The notes beneath the pieces are model-generated. The model was not told where the DNA came from, did no database searches, and saw only the letters and a program-made list of their open reading frames with translations. Position numbers and translations under genes: made by a program. A stretch of DNA of 64,000 bases, from contig NC_079202.1 of the NCBI RefSeq assembly GCF_026745355.1, positions 5,969,629-6,033,628 on the forward strand, in the 5' to 3' direction. The first letter of the stretch is position 1; every line of letters starts with the position of its first letter. The DNA is from Beta vulgaris subsp. vulgaris (Eukaryota; Streptophyta; Magnoliopsida; Caryophyllales; Amaranthaceae). Positions 1 to 11,225 of this stretch are shown piece after piece.

Positions 1-2165
1 CATATCTCCTTTGTTTCTTATCCGAATTGAGCGTGTGAGTAGTCAAAATCTATCTACTCGGAAAGATCTTGCTCGTGGTATAATTTGTTTTTGAAGAAAG
101 GGGAAGACACGACTGCAGTTTTCGTTGCAATCAGACGAGTCATCCGGTTTTGTTCCCTGTCGCACCTTTACGAAAATAACCGTAGCCAGAGATCTAACCG
201 TTGGATAGTCTTCAAATTTGGACAGAACGTTTATGACATCTTGTTCTTTACTTTGACCGGATCGATTTGGATTTCGAGCTTTTGATCACCGCGAATCATA
301 GTCGGAACAGAGCAGTGCAAAATAAGAGTTTTCAACATTCAAGGAAAAGGTAACTAGTGTTTTTCTAGTTTGGTGGAGTATAAATATTGAACTTAGGTTG
401 TTAGAAATGCGTTAGAGAACGTAGTATCATGTTAGGAAGAACTTAGAAGATTGTATGGTTAAAGTTTCATGTTGCTATTGTGGTTGTTTTGTTGATGGGT
501 TGGTTATTGTCGTTGTTGTTGTTATTATTGTCGTTGTGGTTGTTATTATTGTCGTTGTTGTTGGTGTTGAAGAGTGTGTTGTGTTATTGTCGTTGTTATT
601 TTCGTTGTCATTGGGTTGGAGGTTGTTGTATTATCGTCTGTTGTTGGTGTTGGAGAGTTGTTGTGTTTGTCATTTTGTTGTTGATGGAGTTGTTGTTGTT
701 GTTGTTGGTGAGTCATGGTCATTACGAGATTGTTTGGTGTAAGTGTGGGGTGTAAAGGAAGGCTGGAGCAAGCCTCGGGGGAGCGTGCGTAGACGAGCGA
801 ACGAAGCTCGCAAGCCACGGCAGAAGGCTGCTCGCGACTCGCGAGCCTCGTCGCGACTCGCGACGCTGCCAGTCGCGGCCCGCGAGCCTCTCGCACCTCG
901 TGACGTGGTCGGTCTTGGGTCGTGATGTGGTTGTCTTATTTCTTGTTGGTTTACAGCTTGTGTGTCTTGGCTTGGTGGTCTTAGGTAATATGCTAAGGAT
1001 TTTGAGTGTATTTGGGTGTTTAAGTATTACGTTAAGGGTATGTGTCCTCATGTGATGGGTAACTCTTGGTTTTGAGTCTTGAAACGTGCGGTTGTTTGTG
1101 TGGCTATGCAAACTCATGTTGGAACCTTGTTGGTATGATTGGTTGAGTTACGCTCATAACTTTTCTTATTGATGGTTGGATTTGATTGATGTGTGCTTGT
1201 CTTGTATGATTGCACGTTGTGATAGAGTAACTCTAGGAACGGTATGGTTCTAGAGGTCTTCATTAGGAAATCCTATGAACGGATGGTTCAAGGAGTTTGA
1301 GTGAATTGCTAAGGGCGTATGGTCTAGAATTATGCTCGTTAACCTAAGGGCGGTATGGTCCTAGGCTTTGGTTACTAAACCTGGGCGGTATGGTCCATTG
1401 GTTACTACGGGTGGTATGATCCGTAGATTATAGCTATTCGAAAAGGCGGTATGGTTCCTCGATATGCAACGTAGGCCTTGGGCGGCATGGTCCAATGAGT
1501 CTACTCACAGGCGGTATGGTCTGTTATGTTTGAGCTTGGACCGCATTGTTGCATTTTTGCAACGTGACCGCATTTGTTGCATGGTTGTTGTTGTATCTTA
1601 TACGATTTGGTTTGGTATTATGTTTTCTGATGTTGTTTTAATTATTTAAGCTCTTATCTGTTTCTATTTGAGCTGGAGAACTGCTAGTTACTCCCCACTG
1701 ATTGTGGAAATTGTTGTATCTTTGTGCAGATGGTGACGCTGTTTAGAGTGGTTCTAGTCTGGTCGGGGTGTGTGTGTTCCCCGTGTGAGCAAAGAAAGGG
1801 AGCTTGTCATAGTGGATGAGTATTTCAATCTGGACTGGATTAGATACTTAGTTGGTTTAAGTAGCTAATTCTAGTTTTGACTTATGTATTGGAACTATGG
1901 TTTCAGTTGTCTTAGTTTTGTTTACTCTATGATTTTGAGTTTCTTTGGTGTTATGACTCTTGAGACTTATTGAAGATGAGGGTATGGGACCTCATTTCCC
2001 TTTTATTATATGTATTGGAGTTGACTTTTACCTATGATGGATATTCTGTTTTAGTTTTTGTTCTACTCCTTAGAGTGGCATCCCCGTCTCTTTGAATTTC
2101 CGCTGCCATTATCTATAACTTTCCTTATCTTAAGGCTATTCTCTTGGTTTTGGACGGATGTTACA
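1..2165 (+). repeat. 5' LTR of first gypsy element (3' three-quarters)
   Basis: Position 1 aligns with about 7513 in the 3' LTR, so roughly 730 bp of this LTR lies left of the window. It ends GATGTTACA at 2165, directly before the primer-binding site. Relative to the 3' LTR it is about 50 bp shorter over the shared part, mostly through isolated single-base losses, plus a rearranged GC-rich patch near 825-905. Confidence 0.93.
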
Positions 2166-2167
2166 GT

Positions 2168-2179
2168 TGGTATCAGAGC
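2168..2179 (+). other. Primer-binding site, initiator Met-tRNA type
   Basis: TGGTATCAGAGC lies two bases after the LTR end. It is the standard primer site of many plant LTR retrotransposons, complementary to the 3' end of initiator methionine tRNA. Confidence 0.92.
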
Positions 2180-2396
2180 AAAACGTTCCGAAGCTCTGTT
2201 AGGATGCTATTATTTTCCAGAAGATGAGTAGACTTGTGACTAGGATTACTAGTGTCTTAGATTTCAAGTCTAGAGTGTATGAGAGTTACCTGGGTAGGAA
2301 GTAAACCTGGGGAAACATTTTGTTTACTATGTTTATCGATTTAATGTTTGCTTATGTGATTTTGATAGACTAATGTGATAGTTTCTGTTTTGTAGT

Positions 2397-3334
2397 ATGC
2401 CTCCACGACAACAGTTAGCCGCTAGAAAGGAAGCTGCGCATCGTCGTCGCGTAAGCCTGGAAAATGCTTTCATCTTTGGCTAATGGCTTTCTTCGGGTAG
2501 TGGGCAGTCTGCTTTCGACCGGTTTGACCGTCACAGGCCCCTACTTATGATGGTGTTGCTGATCCTGTGTCTGGAAAACTGGTTAAGGGAGATGGAGAAG
2601 CTATTCACGGCAACAAACTGCTCTGCTGCCGAAATGGTACCGATTGGACGTCTATCTGAAGAAAGAGGCGGATAATTGGTGGAGTACGGTGAAGGATGTG
2701 TGATGGCTACAGCTGGTTTTTGGTGGACCTAGTTCTCCGCCAAGCTGAAAGAGAGATTCTACCCTGATGAGTTGCGCTGGCAAAAGCAGGAAGAATTTCT
2801 ATCTCTGACTCAAGGGAATATGGACATCCAGAAGTACACCGACCGCTTCACGGAGCTGTCTAAATTTGCTGTACTGTCATTCCCACCGAAGCTGAGAGGG
2901 TTAAGAGATATATAAAGAAGATGAATCCGAGGGTAAGGACCCTGGTGCTGTGTTCGGGGTTACTACTTTCAAGCTGCTTATGAGATGGCCCTTAGTGTTC
3001 ATGCATCAGTGAGAGAGGAAGAAGCTGTTAAGGCTGCATCTGTGAAGGAAGCCTTTTCCGTCTGTTGCTCCTGGTCCGGCTAAGAAGCCGAGGTTTGAGC
3101 CGAGTTTCCGTGGTGGATACCAAGGCTCCGTTCTAGGCAGGGTTCTGATCCGTCCAAGTGTCGGAGGTGTGAGAAGCCTTACATCCGGGAAAGGATTGTG
3201 AGGGTGCTGCTATTGTTTGCTTCTATTGTAAGAGGCGGGTCACAAGAGTTATGAGTGTCCCAAGAATCCGAGGGCTACAGCTAAGCCCCTGTTCCTCCTA
3301 GTCATTCTGCTCCGCCAAGAATCGGGTTTACAGT
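2397..3334 (+). pseudogene. gag of first gypsy element, multiply frameshifted
   Basis: The likely start is the ATG at 2397 (MPPRQQL...). Pieces in different frames resemble a retrotransposon gag capsid region: a stretch with FYPDELRWQKQEEF near 2757-2800 and DRFTELSKF near 2840-2870. Near 3180-3270 there is a cysteine-rich stretch (VCFYCKRR followed by a YECPKNP-like remnant) fitting a zinc knuckle. No frame stays open for more than about 100 codons, so capsid protein cannot be made from this copy as read. The breaks are consistent with single-base losses. The remnant leads directly into the protease region. Confidence 0.75.
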
Positions 3335-3688
3335 ATGACTCATTCCGACGCCGATGTTCATCCCGACGTCATCTCTGGTACCTTTCTTGTTAATTCTGTT
3401 CCTGCTTCTGTGTTGTTTGATTCTGGTGCTTCTGTGTCTTGTGTGTCTAATTCGTTTGCCAAGAAAGCTAATTTGACTTCGAGTTCTCCTATTCGAACTC
3501 TTATTTCTCTACCTTCTGGGGAGAACTACCCTTGTTTGGCCGAGTATTGTGGAGTGCCTATCTCTGTGTTGGGTATTGATCTGCCTGCCGATCTCAAGGC
3601 ATTCTCCATGGTCGAGTTTGATGTTATTTTGGGCATGGATGGTTGTTCAAGTATCGTGCTCAGATTCATTGCCGCGATCAAAAAGTGA
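3335..3688 (+). pseudogene. Aspartic protease segment of pol
   Basis: A 118-codon open stretch contains the retropepsin active-site motif LFDSGASVSCVS around 3407-3442, and further on a VILGMDG motif near 3630-3650 typical of the protease C-terminal part. It would process the gag-pol polyprotein inside the particle. The frame is lost at about 3650-3690, after which the polyprotein continues in a neighbouring frame. Confidence 0.85.
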
Positions 3689-3689
3689 C

Positions 3690-4690
3690 TCTTCGTAGTC
3701 CATGTGGCAAGCGTATCTCCTATAGTGGAGTGGTGTTGAAGAAGGGAGTAAAGATCGTATCTGCTCTCAAAATGCAAAGGCTCCGTCAGAAAGGGGAGCA
3801 AGTGTTCCTCTGTATGGTGAAAGATTTGACCCAAGAAGCGAAGTTAGAGGACATTCCCGTTGTCCGTGAGTATCCGGACGTTTTTCCTGATGAGTTACCG
3901 GGTATCCCTCCCGAAAGACAAGTTGAGTTCAGCATTGACTTGACTTCTGGTACTGCTCTTTGTCAAAGGCCCCGTATAGGATGGCGCCTGCTGAGTTGCA
4001 AGAGTTGAAGACTCAGTTGCAAGAATTGATTGATAAGGGATTTATTAGGCCAAGTGTCTCGCCGTGGGGTGCTCCTGTTCTGTTTGTCAAAAAGAAAGAT
4101 GGGAGTATGCGGCTTTGCATCGATTATCGGAATTGAACAAGGTGACTATCAAGAATCGGTATCCCTTGCCCCGCATTGAGGATCTGTTTGACCAGTTAAA
4201 GGGTGCGGAGTATTTTCGAAGATAGACTGAGGTCAGGTTATCACCAGATTCCGGTGAAGAAGGAGGATATTCCTAAGACCGCTTTCCGAACAAGATATGG
4301 GCACTATGAGTTTGTTGTCATGCCCTTCGGCTTTACTAATCCCCTGTGTATTCATGGATCAGATGAACCGCTCTTTCCATGAGTTCCTGGATTCGTGTGT
4401 AGTTGTTTTCATCGACGATATCCTGGTGTACTCTAAGAATGAAGAAGAGCATGAGAGGCATCTGAGGTTGATCTTGGGTATTCTAAGGCAACAGAAATGG
4501 TTTGCAAAGTTCTCCAAGTGTGAGTTCTGGCTGAAGGAGGTGTCGTTCCTAGGCCATGTTATCAGCAAGGATGGAGTTATGGTAGATCCTTCTAAGGTTA
4601 GAGCTGTGGTGGATGGGAGAGTCCTAAGAATGTTTCCGAGATCCGGAGTTTCCTTGGTCTTGCTGGTTACTATCGGAGGTTTTTAAGGAT
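3690..4690 (+). pseudogene. Reverse transcriptase segment of pol
   Basis: The RT domain is spread over at least three frames. It opens with a protease-RT linker (VREYPDVFPDELPGIPP near 3860), then MAPAEL near 3980, a [19 protein letters not shown] stretch near 4040-4095 and a CIDYR motif near 4120. The catalytic motif [11 protein letters not shown] lies near 4405-4437, with the key aspartates intact. Frame breaks fall close to short homopolymers (for example near 4131 and 4215). The thumb-side [11 protein letters not shown] motif is at about 4546-4580. Confidence 0.88.
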
Positions 4691-4711
4691 TTCTCAAGGA
4701 TAGCTCAGCCG

Positions 4712-5184
4712 TTGACTAAATTGATGAAGAAGGAGAGCAAGTTCCTGTGGTCCGAAGAGTGTGAAAAAGCATTCCAAGAATTGAAGAAGTGCCTCACTAC
4801 CGCTCCTGTTCTGACCTTGCCTACTGAAGGGGTTGGGTTTGAAGTATATAGTGACGCATCGAAGCTTGGATTGGGTTGTGTTCTTATGCAACAAGGGAAG
4901 GTGGTGGCGTATGCATCCAGGCAGTTGAAGGTGCATGAAAAGAATTACCCTACTCATGATTTGGAGTTGGCTGCTGTGGTGTTCGCTCTTAAAATCTGGC
5001 GACACTATCTGTATGGGGTTTCGTGTAGGGTGTTTACCGACCACAAAGCCTCAAGTATATCTTCACTCAAAGAGATTTGAATATGAGGCAGAGGAGATGG
5101 TTGGAGCTGATCAAGGATTACGATCTGCTGCTTGATTACCATGAGGGCAAAGCTAATGTGGTTGCGGATGCTCTCAGCCGTAAG
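4712..5184 (+). pseudogene. RNase H segment of pol
   Basis: This open stretch starts with [16 protein letters not shown] and contains the RNase H core: [16 protein letters not shown] near 4845-4890, [16 protein letters not shown] near 4945-4995, and VFTDHK near 5032-5046. A frame break at about 5048-5075 follows. The domain closes with [15 protein letters not shown] and [12 protein letters not shown] up to 5184. It would remove the RNA strand during reverse transcription. Confidence 0.87.
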
Positions 5185-5189
5185 TCAAA

Positions 5190-6410
5190 GCATTCTCTTA
5201 ATGCGGTTAGAATTCCGCCGAGAGACTTATGTGATGAATTTCGGAAGCTTGAAATCGAGGTGGTACCTCGGGTTCGGTGGAAACTCTCTGTGCTTGAGTG
5301 CCGAGCCTGCATGTTCCAAGAGTTGCGAGAGAAGCAGAAGTATGATCCTAAGTTGGAAAAGATCCGTGAAGCTAAGGCTCAGGGCCGAGCCGAAAATTTC
5401 GAAGTCGATTCCGAGGGAGGTCTAAAGTTTATGAGTCGTTGGTGTGTGCCTAATGACTTGGAGCTTAAGAAGAAGATTCTCGAAGAAGCTCATTGTACTC
5501 CCTACTCTGTTCATCCTGGGGGTGATAAGCTTTACAAGGATCTCAAGGCTAATTTCTGGTGGCCTTGCATGAAAGGGAAGTGGCCGAATTTGTGGCCAGG
5601 TGTCTGGTGTGTCAAAAGATCAAGATCGAGCATCAGAGACCGGGTGGTTTGCTACAACCATTACCAATTCCCGCGTGGAAGTTCGATTCTATCTCGATGG
5701 ACTTTGTTATGGGTCTTCCAGAGCTGCTGGGGTAAGATGCGGTGTGGGTGATTGTGGACCGATTGACTAAGGTAGCTCGGTTTATTCCGATGAAGAATAC
5801 TTGGTCTATGGAAGAGTTAGCGGAAGCCTACGCTAATGAAATCATTCGTTGCACGGTGTTCCGAAGGATATAGTATCTGATCGTGACCCTAGATTCTTGT
5901 CTCATTTCTGGATTGCTCTGCAAGAAGCATTTGGTACTAAGTTGAAATGAGTACCGCTTTCCATGCTGCTACGGATGGGCAACAGAGAGGACTATTCAGA
6001 CTCTGGAGGATATGCTCCGTGCTTGTGCTTTGGAATTTCAAGAGTCTTGGTTGAAGTCATTGAACTTGGTGGAGTTCTCTTACAACAACAGTTACCATGC
6101 TAGCATTCAGATGGCTCCTTATGAGGCCTTGTATGGGCGAAAGTGTCGTAGTCCACTTGTTGGAGCGACATAAGTGACTCGTTGGTGTTGGGACCAGACT
6201 TGATCCAAGATATGTTGAGCAAGTAAAGGTGATTCAGGCTAGATGAAGGCTGCTCAAGATGGCAGAGGTCTTATGCAGACTTGCGTCGGAAGCCTATTTC
6301 TTTCACCGTTGGGATAAGGTGCTGTTGAAAGTATCTCGATGAAGGGAGTGGCAGATTTGGGCAAAAAGGCAAGTTAAGCCCGAAGTAGTTGGCCCTATGA
6401 GATTCTCGAG
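5190..6410 (+). pseudogene. Integrase segment of pol, multiply frameshifted
   Basis: The HHCC zinc-binding region is recognisable ([15 protein letters not shown] near 5500-5550), followed after a frameshift by a CLVCQ-like remnant. The catalytic core follows in pieces: VDRLTKVARFIPMK near 5755-5797 (first Asp), [12 protein letters not shown] near 5876-5912 (second Asp), and VEFSYNNSYHASIQMAPYEA near 6068-6130 (Glu). Several frame changes separate these pieces. Integrase inserts the cDNA into chromosomal DNA; this copy cannot encode it as read. Confidence 0.85.
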
Positions 6411-6422
6411 AGGATTGGGGAG

Positions 6423-6743
6423 GTGGCTTACAGATTGGCTATGCCCCCTGGATTGTCGAGCGTGCACGATGTGTTCCATGTGTCGCAGTTGCGGAGGTAT
6501 CGCAGCGATCAGTCTCATGTCATTCCTATAGAGTCGGTCTCTATTGAGCCGAACATGACTTTCGAGGAGCGACCTGTTCAGATCTTGGACCGTCAGAATC
6601 GTGCCCTGAGAAGGAAGGTGATACCCTTGGTTAAGGTGCTCTGGAGAAGCCAAAAGTACGAGGAAGCCACTTGGGAGACGGAAGAGTCGATGAGGCTCAA
6701 GTATCCAAAGCTTTTTGTCTCAGGTATTTCCTTGTTATTTTAA
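6423..6743 (+). pseudogene. Integrase C-terminal, chromodomain-like tail
   Basis: A 106-codon open stretch. It starts with the conserved YRLAMPPGLSSVHDVFHVSQ region, continues through EERPVQILDRQ and ends with VLWRSQKYEEATWETEESM. This order is typical of the end of chromovirus polyproteins, where a chromodomain or its remnant may direct integration to marked chromatin. A full canonical chromodomain is not obvious. The stop codon sits about 20 bp before the purine-rich tract. Confidence 0.75.
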
Positions 6744-6763
6744 GTTCGAGGACGAACTTCTTC

Positions 6764-6778
6764 TTAAGGAGGGGAGAT
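6764..6778 (+). other. Polypurine tract
   Basis: TAAGGAGGGGAGA lies immediately upstream of the TG that opens the 3' LTR. This is the expected place and composition for the primer of plus-strand DNA synthesis. Confidence 0.8.
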
Positions 6779-6871
6779 TGTAACACCCCGAAATTTCTCT
6801 GAAATTTTCGCGTGTTAATTATTATTATCTGATGTGATAAATTATAATTCTATCAAATTATTTTTCGGAAA

Positions 6872-6916
6872 GTATATATATATATATATATATTATATAT
6901 AATATATATATATATT
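6872..6916. repeat. TA-rich microsatellite in LTR
   Basis: A nearly uninterrupted alternation of T and A about 100 bp into the LTR, within the U3 side. Confidence 0.85.
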
Positions 6917-7984
6917 TACACCTACATTATTTTAATTGACTTTGTGCAAAGTTTATAATGTGCGTCTTATTTATGTGGCATTGTGTTAGTTGTATTATAT
7001 GGTTGTCTGCATTGTTCTTATAAAACGGACAATGTAGAACTTTTGCGTGTGCCGAGTGTATAATGTGATAGTATATTACGTGTATTCTTTATTACGTTGG
7101 TAATAATAATTTTTAGTTTGGAAAACATATACTTATACATATTATTCTTGAACGTTTACGTGATGCCGGAAAATGTACATTGTACTAGTAATAGCCTTCG
7201 TACATTTTGTTATTTGTTTTAGGGAGGTCCGAAAATTCTGATATAGCCATGTTATATGAAGAGTTTGGACAGATTTTTTAAGTTCCTCTTGTAACGTTGC
7301 GATAACCAAAGGTCATCTCTTCGTCTACCTTTCTTATTGCCCTTTTAATCATCACCCTTTCTTCTTCATTTTTCTGAAAATAAAATCAGCAACCCTTGGT
7401 CTTTGTGACTCCATTTCACACCCCATTCTCGTCCAACCATTAGAGAAGAAGAGAAAGAGTTCTTTTCTCTTCTCGATTTTCGTCCATTTCTGCACACCCA
7501 TTTTCTTTGCATCATATCTCCTTCGTTTCTTATCCGAATTGAGCGTGTGAGTAGTCAAAATCTATCTACTCGGAAAGATCTTGCTCGTGGTATAATTTGT
7601 TTTTGAATAAAGGGGAAGACGCGACTGCAGTTTTCGTTGCAATCAGACGAGTCATCCGGTTTTGTTCCCTGTCGCACCTTTACGAAAATAACCGTAGCCG
7701 GAGATCTAACCGTTGGATAGTCTTCAAATTTGGACAGAACGTTTATGACATATTGTTCTTTACTTTGACCGGATCGATTTGGATTCCGAGCTTTTGATCA
7801 CCGCGAATCATAGTCGGAACAGAGCAGTGCAAAATAAGAGTTTTCAACATTCAAGGAAAAGGTAACTAGTGTTTTTCTAGTTCGGTGGAGTATAGATATT
7901 GAACTTAGGTTGTTAGAAATGCGTTAGAGAACGTAGTATCATGTTAGGAAGAACTTAGAAGATTGTATGGTTAAAGTTTCATGT

Positions 7985-8222
7985 TGCTATTGTGGTTGTT
8001 TTGTTGATGGGTTGGTTATTGTCGTTGTGGTTGTTATTATTGTCGTTGTTGTTGGTGTTGAAGAGTGTTGTTGTTGTTATTGTCGTTGTTATTTTCGTTG
8101 TCATTGGGTTGGAGTTGTTGTTATTATCGTCGTTGTTGTTGGTGTTGGAGAGTGTTGTTGTCGTTGTTGTCATTTTGTTGTTGATGGAGTTGTTGTTGTT
8201 GTTGTTGTTGTTGTTGGTGAGT
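7985..8222 (+). repeat. GTT/GTC trinucleotide-rich block in LTR
   Basis: Degenerate GTT, GTC and GTG triplets dominate about 240 bp; the matching block of the 5' LTR is at 473-712. The two LTRs differ here in the number of triplets, as expected for slippage. Confidence 0.8.
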
Positions 8223-8334
8223 CATGGTCATTACGAGATTGTTTGGTGTAAGTGTGGGGTGTAAAGGAGGTTGGAGCAAGCCTCGGAGGAGCGTGCGTAG
8301 ACGAGCGAACGAAGCTCGCAAGCCACGGCAGAAG

Positions 8335-8415
8335 ACTGCTCGCGACTCGCGACGCTGCCAGTCGCGACCCGCGAGCCTCGTCGCACCTCGCGAGCCTCGT
8401 CGCACCTCGCGACGG
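8335..8415. repeat. GC-rich short tandem repeats (CTCGCGA-like units)
   Basis: Repeated CTCGCGA and GAGCCTCGTCGC units, partly palindromic, in an otherwise AT-rich LTR. The same units occur in a different order in the 5' LTR at about 828-905. Confidence 0.75.
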
Positions 8416-8757
8416 GTGGTCTGCCCTGGGTCGTGATGTGGTGTCTTTATTTCTTGTTTTGGGTTTACAGCTTGTGTGTCTTGGCTTGGTTGGTCTTAGG
8501 TAAGTATGCTAAGGAAGTTTGAGTAGTATTTGGGTGGTTTAAGTATTACGTTAAGGGTATGTGTCCTCATGTGATGGGTAACCCTTGGTTTTGAGTCTTG
8601 AAATGCGCCGGTTGTTTGTGTTGGCTAAGCAAACTCATTTGGGAACCTTGTTGGGTATGATTAGTTGAGTTACGTTCATGACTTGTTCTATTTGATGGTT
8701 GGATTTGATTGATGTGTGCTTGTCTTGTATGATTGCACGTTGTTGATAGAGTAACTC

Positions 8758-9062
8758 TAGGAACGGTATGGTTCTAGAGGTCTTCATTAGGAAATCCTAT
8801 GAACGGTATGGTTCAAGGAGTTTGAGTGGAATTGCTAAGGGCTGTATGGTCCTAGAAATTTATGCTCGTTAACCTAAGAGCGGTATGGTCCTAGGCTTTG
8901 GTTACTAAACCGTAGGCGGTATGGTCCATTGGTTACTACGGGTGGTATGATCCGTAGATTATAGCTATTCGAAAAGGGCGGTATGAATCCTCGAATATGC
9001 AACGTAGGCCTTGGGCGGCATGGTCCAATGAGTCTACTCACATGCGGTATGGTCTGTTATGT
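8758..9062 (+). repeat. Array of GCGGTATGGTCC-like motifs in LTR
   Basis: About nine copies of a GGCGGTATGGTCC-like motif recur every 30-42 bp (near 8764, 8801, 8842, 8880, 8916, 8942, 8979, 9013, 9046), with unrelated spacers. The 5' LTR carries the same array at about 1235-1530. This is a dispersed short motif rather than a simple tandem repeat. Confidence 0.85.
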
Positions 9063-9729
9063 TTGAGCTTGTGGACCGCATTTGTTGCATTTGTTTGCAA
9101 CGCTGACCGCATTTGTTACATGGTTGTTGTTGGTATCTTATAGCGAGTTGGTATTTGGTATTATGTTTTCTGATGTTGTTTCTAATTATTTAAGCTCTTA
9201 TCTGTTTCTATTTGAGCTGGGAGAACTGCTAGTTACGCCCCCACTGATTGTGGAAATTGTTGTATCTTTGTGCAGATGGTGACGCTGTTTAGAGTGGTTC
9301 TAGTCTGGATCGGGGGTGTGTGTGTTCCCCGTGAGAGCAAAGAAAGGGAGCTTATCATAGTGGATGAGTATTTCATATCTGGATTTAGGATTAAATACGT
9401 AGTTGGTTTAAGTAGCTAATTCTAGTTTTGACTCATGTATTGGAACTATGTTTTACAGTTGTCTTAGTTTTGTTTACTCTATGATTTTGAGAATTTCTTG
9501 GTGGTGTTATGACTCTTTGAGACTTGTTGAAGAATGAGGATATGGGACCTCATCTTCCCTTTTTATTATATGTACTGGAGTTGACTTTTACCTATGATGG
9601 TATTCTATTTTAGTTTTGTTCTACTCCTTAGAGTGACATCTCTGTCTCTTTGAATTTCCGCTGCCATTATCTATACCTATTTCCTTATCTTAAGGCTATG
9701 TTCTTCTTGATTTTGGACGGGATGTTACA

Positions 9730-11225
9730 CATATAGTCATCCTCTCTTTATCGATGATGAGACTGTCAGACTGGACCCTACAAACACATGCTACGTATGA
9801 ATTTCATATTCTATGTATATATATCTAACTGTTAATTATTGATAAGGAATATAATTAATTTCATTCTTCATATTTTGCAATGGATGGGTCGGTGGTTCGA
9901 TGCGACGAGAGCTTTGGTAGAGGATCGACATAATTACCCGTGACCTAATACCGCTACGTCATATGAGATGGTGGATGATTTGGCTCGGGAATGGGATTTG
10001 GAACTACAGTTGGATCAGACACGCGATGTTGCTTAGTAGTTTTGATTTATTATTTTTGATTTCATTTATTTCAGGTGATGTACTTTCTATAACTTTGGTT
10101 TGGTTTGACGTGATGTACTATATCTCAGACTGATTTTCTTTTGTAATATGTTTTCGGATGAAGTTATTTAAGTTTGCATTATAACAATAATACCCTTACC
10201 ACTATGATTAAGTATAATATTATAGAAGTTCTATAATTTTCGTTAGCTAACATTATAATATCCAACTAATTAATTAGTTCCATAAATTTTGTTAGTTCCA
10301 TGTATACGAAATCAACAAAAGAAGACAACCACCTAAATCTATTTGCAGATTGGGCAGTTATCCATTTAGCATTGGTAACGTAATTAATGCCAATCTTATC
10401 TGAACCAGCTACAATATTTATCCACAATGAACAACAATAGTAGTAATGAGGCCACCTAAAACAATAGGTTGCCCCCCAACGCTACCATCATCAAAGAGTA
10501 CAGGCAAAGAAGCGGCAGTCCGCTTGAGTTGAGATACAAAAAGATAGGGAAGGCATAAAAAATAATCAAACTCGGGAAACAAATAACTACCCATCAGAAA
10601 AATCTCATGTTTTTTACAAGAGTGGGGTTCAACACCCCCAAAAAGACTAAATCCCAAATATCATTGCAAGTAGCGAAGGCTAGAAAAATGAAGGTGGTCG
10701 ATAGTCATATGGTAAGTGTTATACTCCTCATCTATGTCATCCACAAGGTAGTAATGCAGACATGGGGAGGGGGCTGATGATCATATGTAACAGGTAGGCC
10801 AAGAATAGCAACTAGGCCTAATGTTAGTTCGCGATCCTCACTCATAAGGCGGAATCAGATAACTTAATTTTTTTTCCCTAATTCTAGTGACTACAAAAAT
10901 TCAAGGGTAAGATCCCTGTAGGTCCATAAGAACATGCCAAACAGTGAGCCTAACCCCAATTTTTCAAACAATGTCTTAGATTCAGTATAAATTCCCAAAG
11001 CATGCAAGCAGTTCGAATCAACAAAGTGGGTGGGGATAATATTTCTATATTTCCGTTTTTGGAATCTTTGTTTTTGCTCTAGAGTTTTGAAAATTGCTTA
11101 TGGGAAGATTGGATCTAGCGGAATTTGATTACTTGCTACCCCCTTGCGCTTTGCCTTTTCTTATTTGGCCTTGAAATTGCGCAAAGATGAAGATTTTTGT
11201 GATGAAGTGAAGTGAGGTGGGATTA
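9730..11225. other. Non-genic stretch with faint coding remnants
   Basis: No intact gene is visible. At about 9885-10040 the + strand has a coding-like patch (reading RWFDATRALVEDRHNYP, one stop, then MVDDLAREWDLELQLDQ). At 10418-10657 the - strand has a 79-codon open frame (LKRTAASLPVLFDDGSVGGQPIVLGGLI...). Both look like decayed transposon ORFs, but I cannot name the families. The rest is AT-rich and featureless. Confidence 0.5.

Larger units (their letters stand above)
1..9729 (+). mobile_element. Ty3/gypsy LTR retrotransposon, chromovirus-like, 5' LTR cut by window edge
   Basis: A nearly complete element: partial 5' LTR, primer-binding site at 2168-2179, gag, then protease, reverse transcriptase, RNase H and integrase in the Ty3/gypsy order, a polypurine tract and a full 3' LTR. 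The LTR starts TGTAACACC and ends GATGTTACA, giving the usual TG...CA inverted ends. The two LTRs are very similar apart from small indels, which suggests a fairly recent insertion. The integrase is followed by a tail resembling the C-terminal region of chromovirus polyproteins, so Tekay/Del-like is my best lineage guess. The left target duplication lies outside the window. All reading frames are interrupted by 1-bp losses. Confidence 0.93.
6779..9729 (+). repeat. 3' LTR of first gypsy element (2951 bp)
   Basis: It runs from TGTAACACC at 6779 to GATGTTACA at 9729. It holds an alternating TA tract, a GTT/GTC-rich block, a GC-rich short-unit block and an array of GCGGTATGGTCC-like motifs, each listed separately. 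No long protein frame is convincing inside it; short open frames in the GTT-rich block reflect composition only. Confidence 0.95.

Noticed and set aside
455..755. Open frames rich in Val/Leu (or Gln/Asn/Thr on the other strand) at 455-755 and 7967-8264
   Set aside because: They are translations of the GTT-rich LTR block in several frames, with no domain and no constraint between the two LTR copies.
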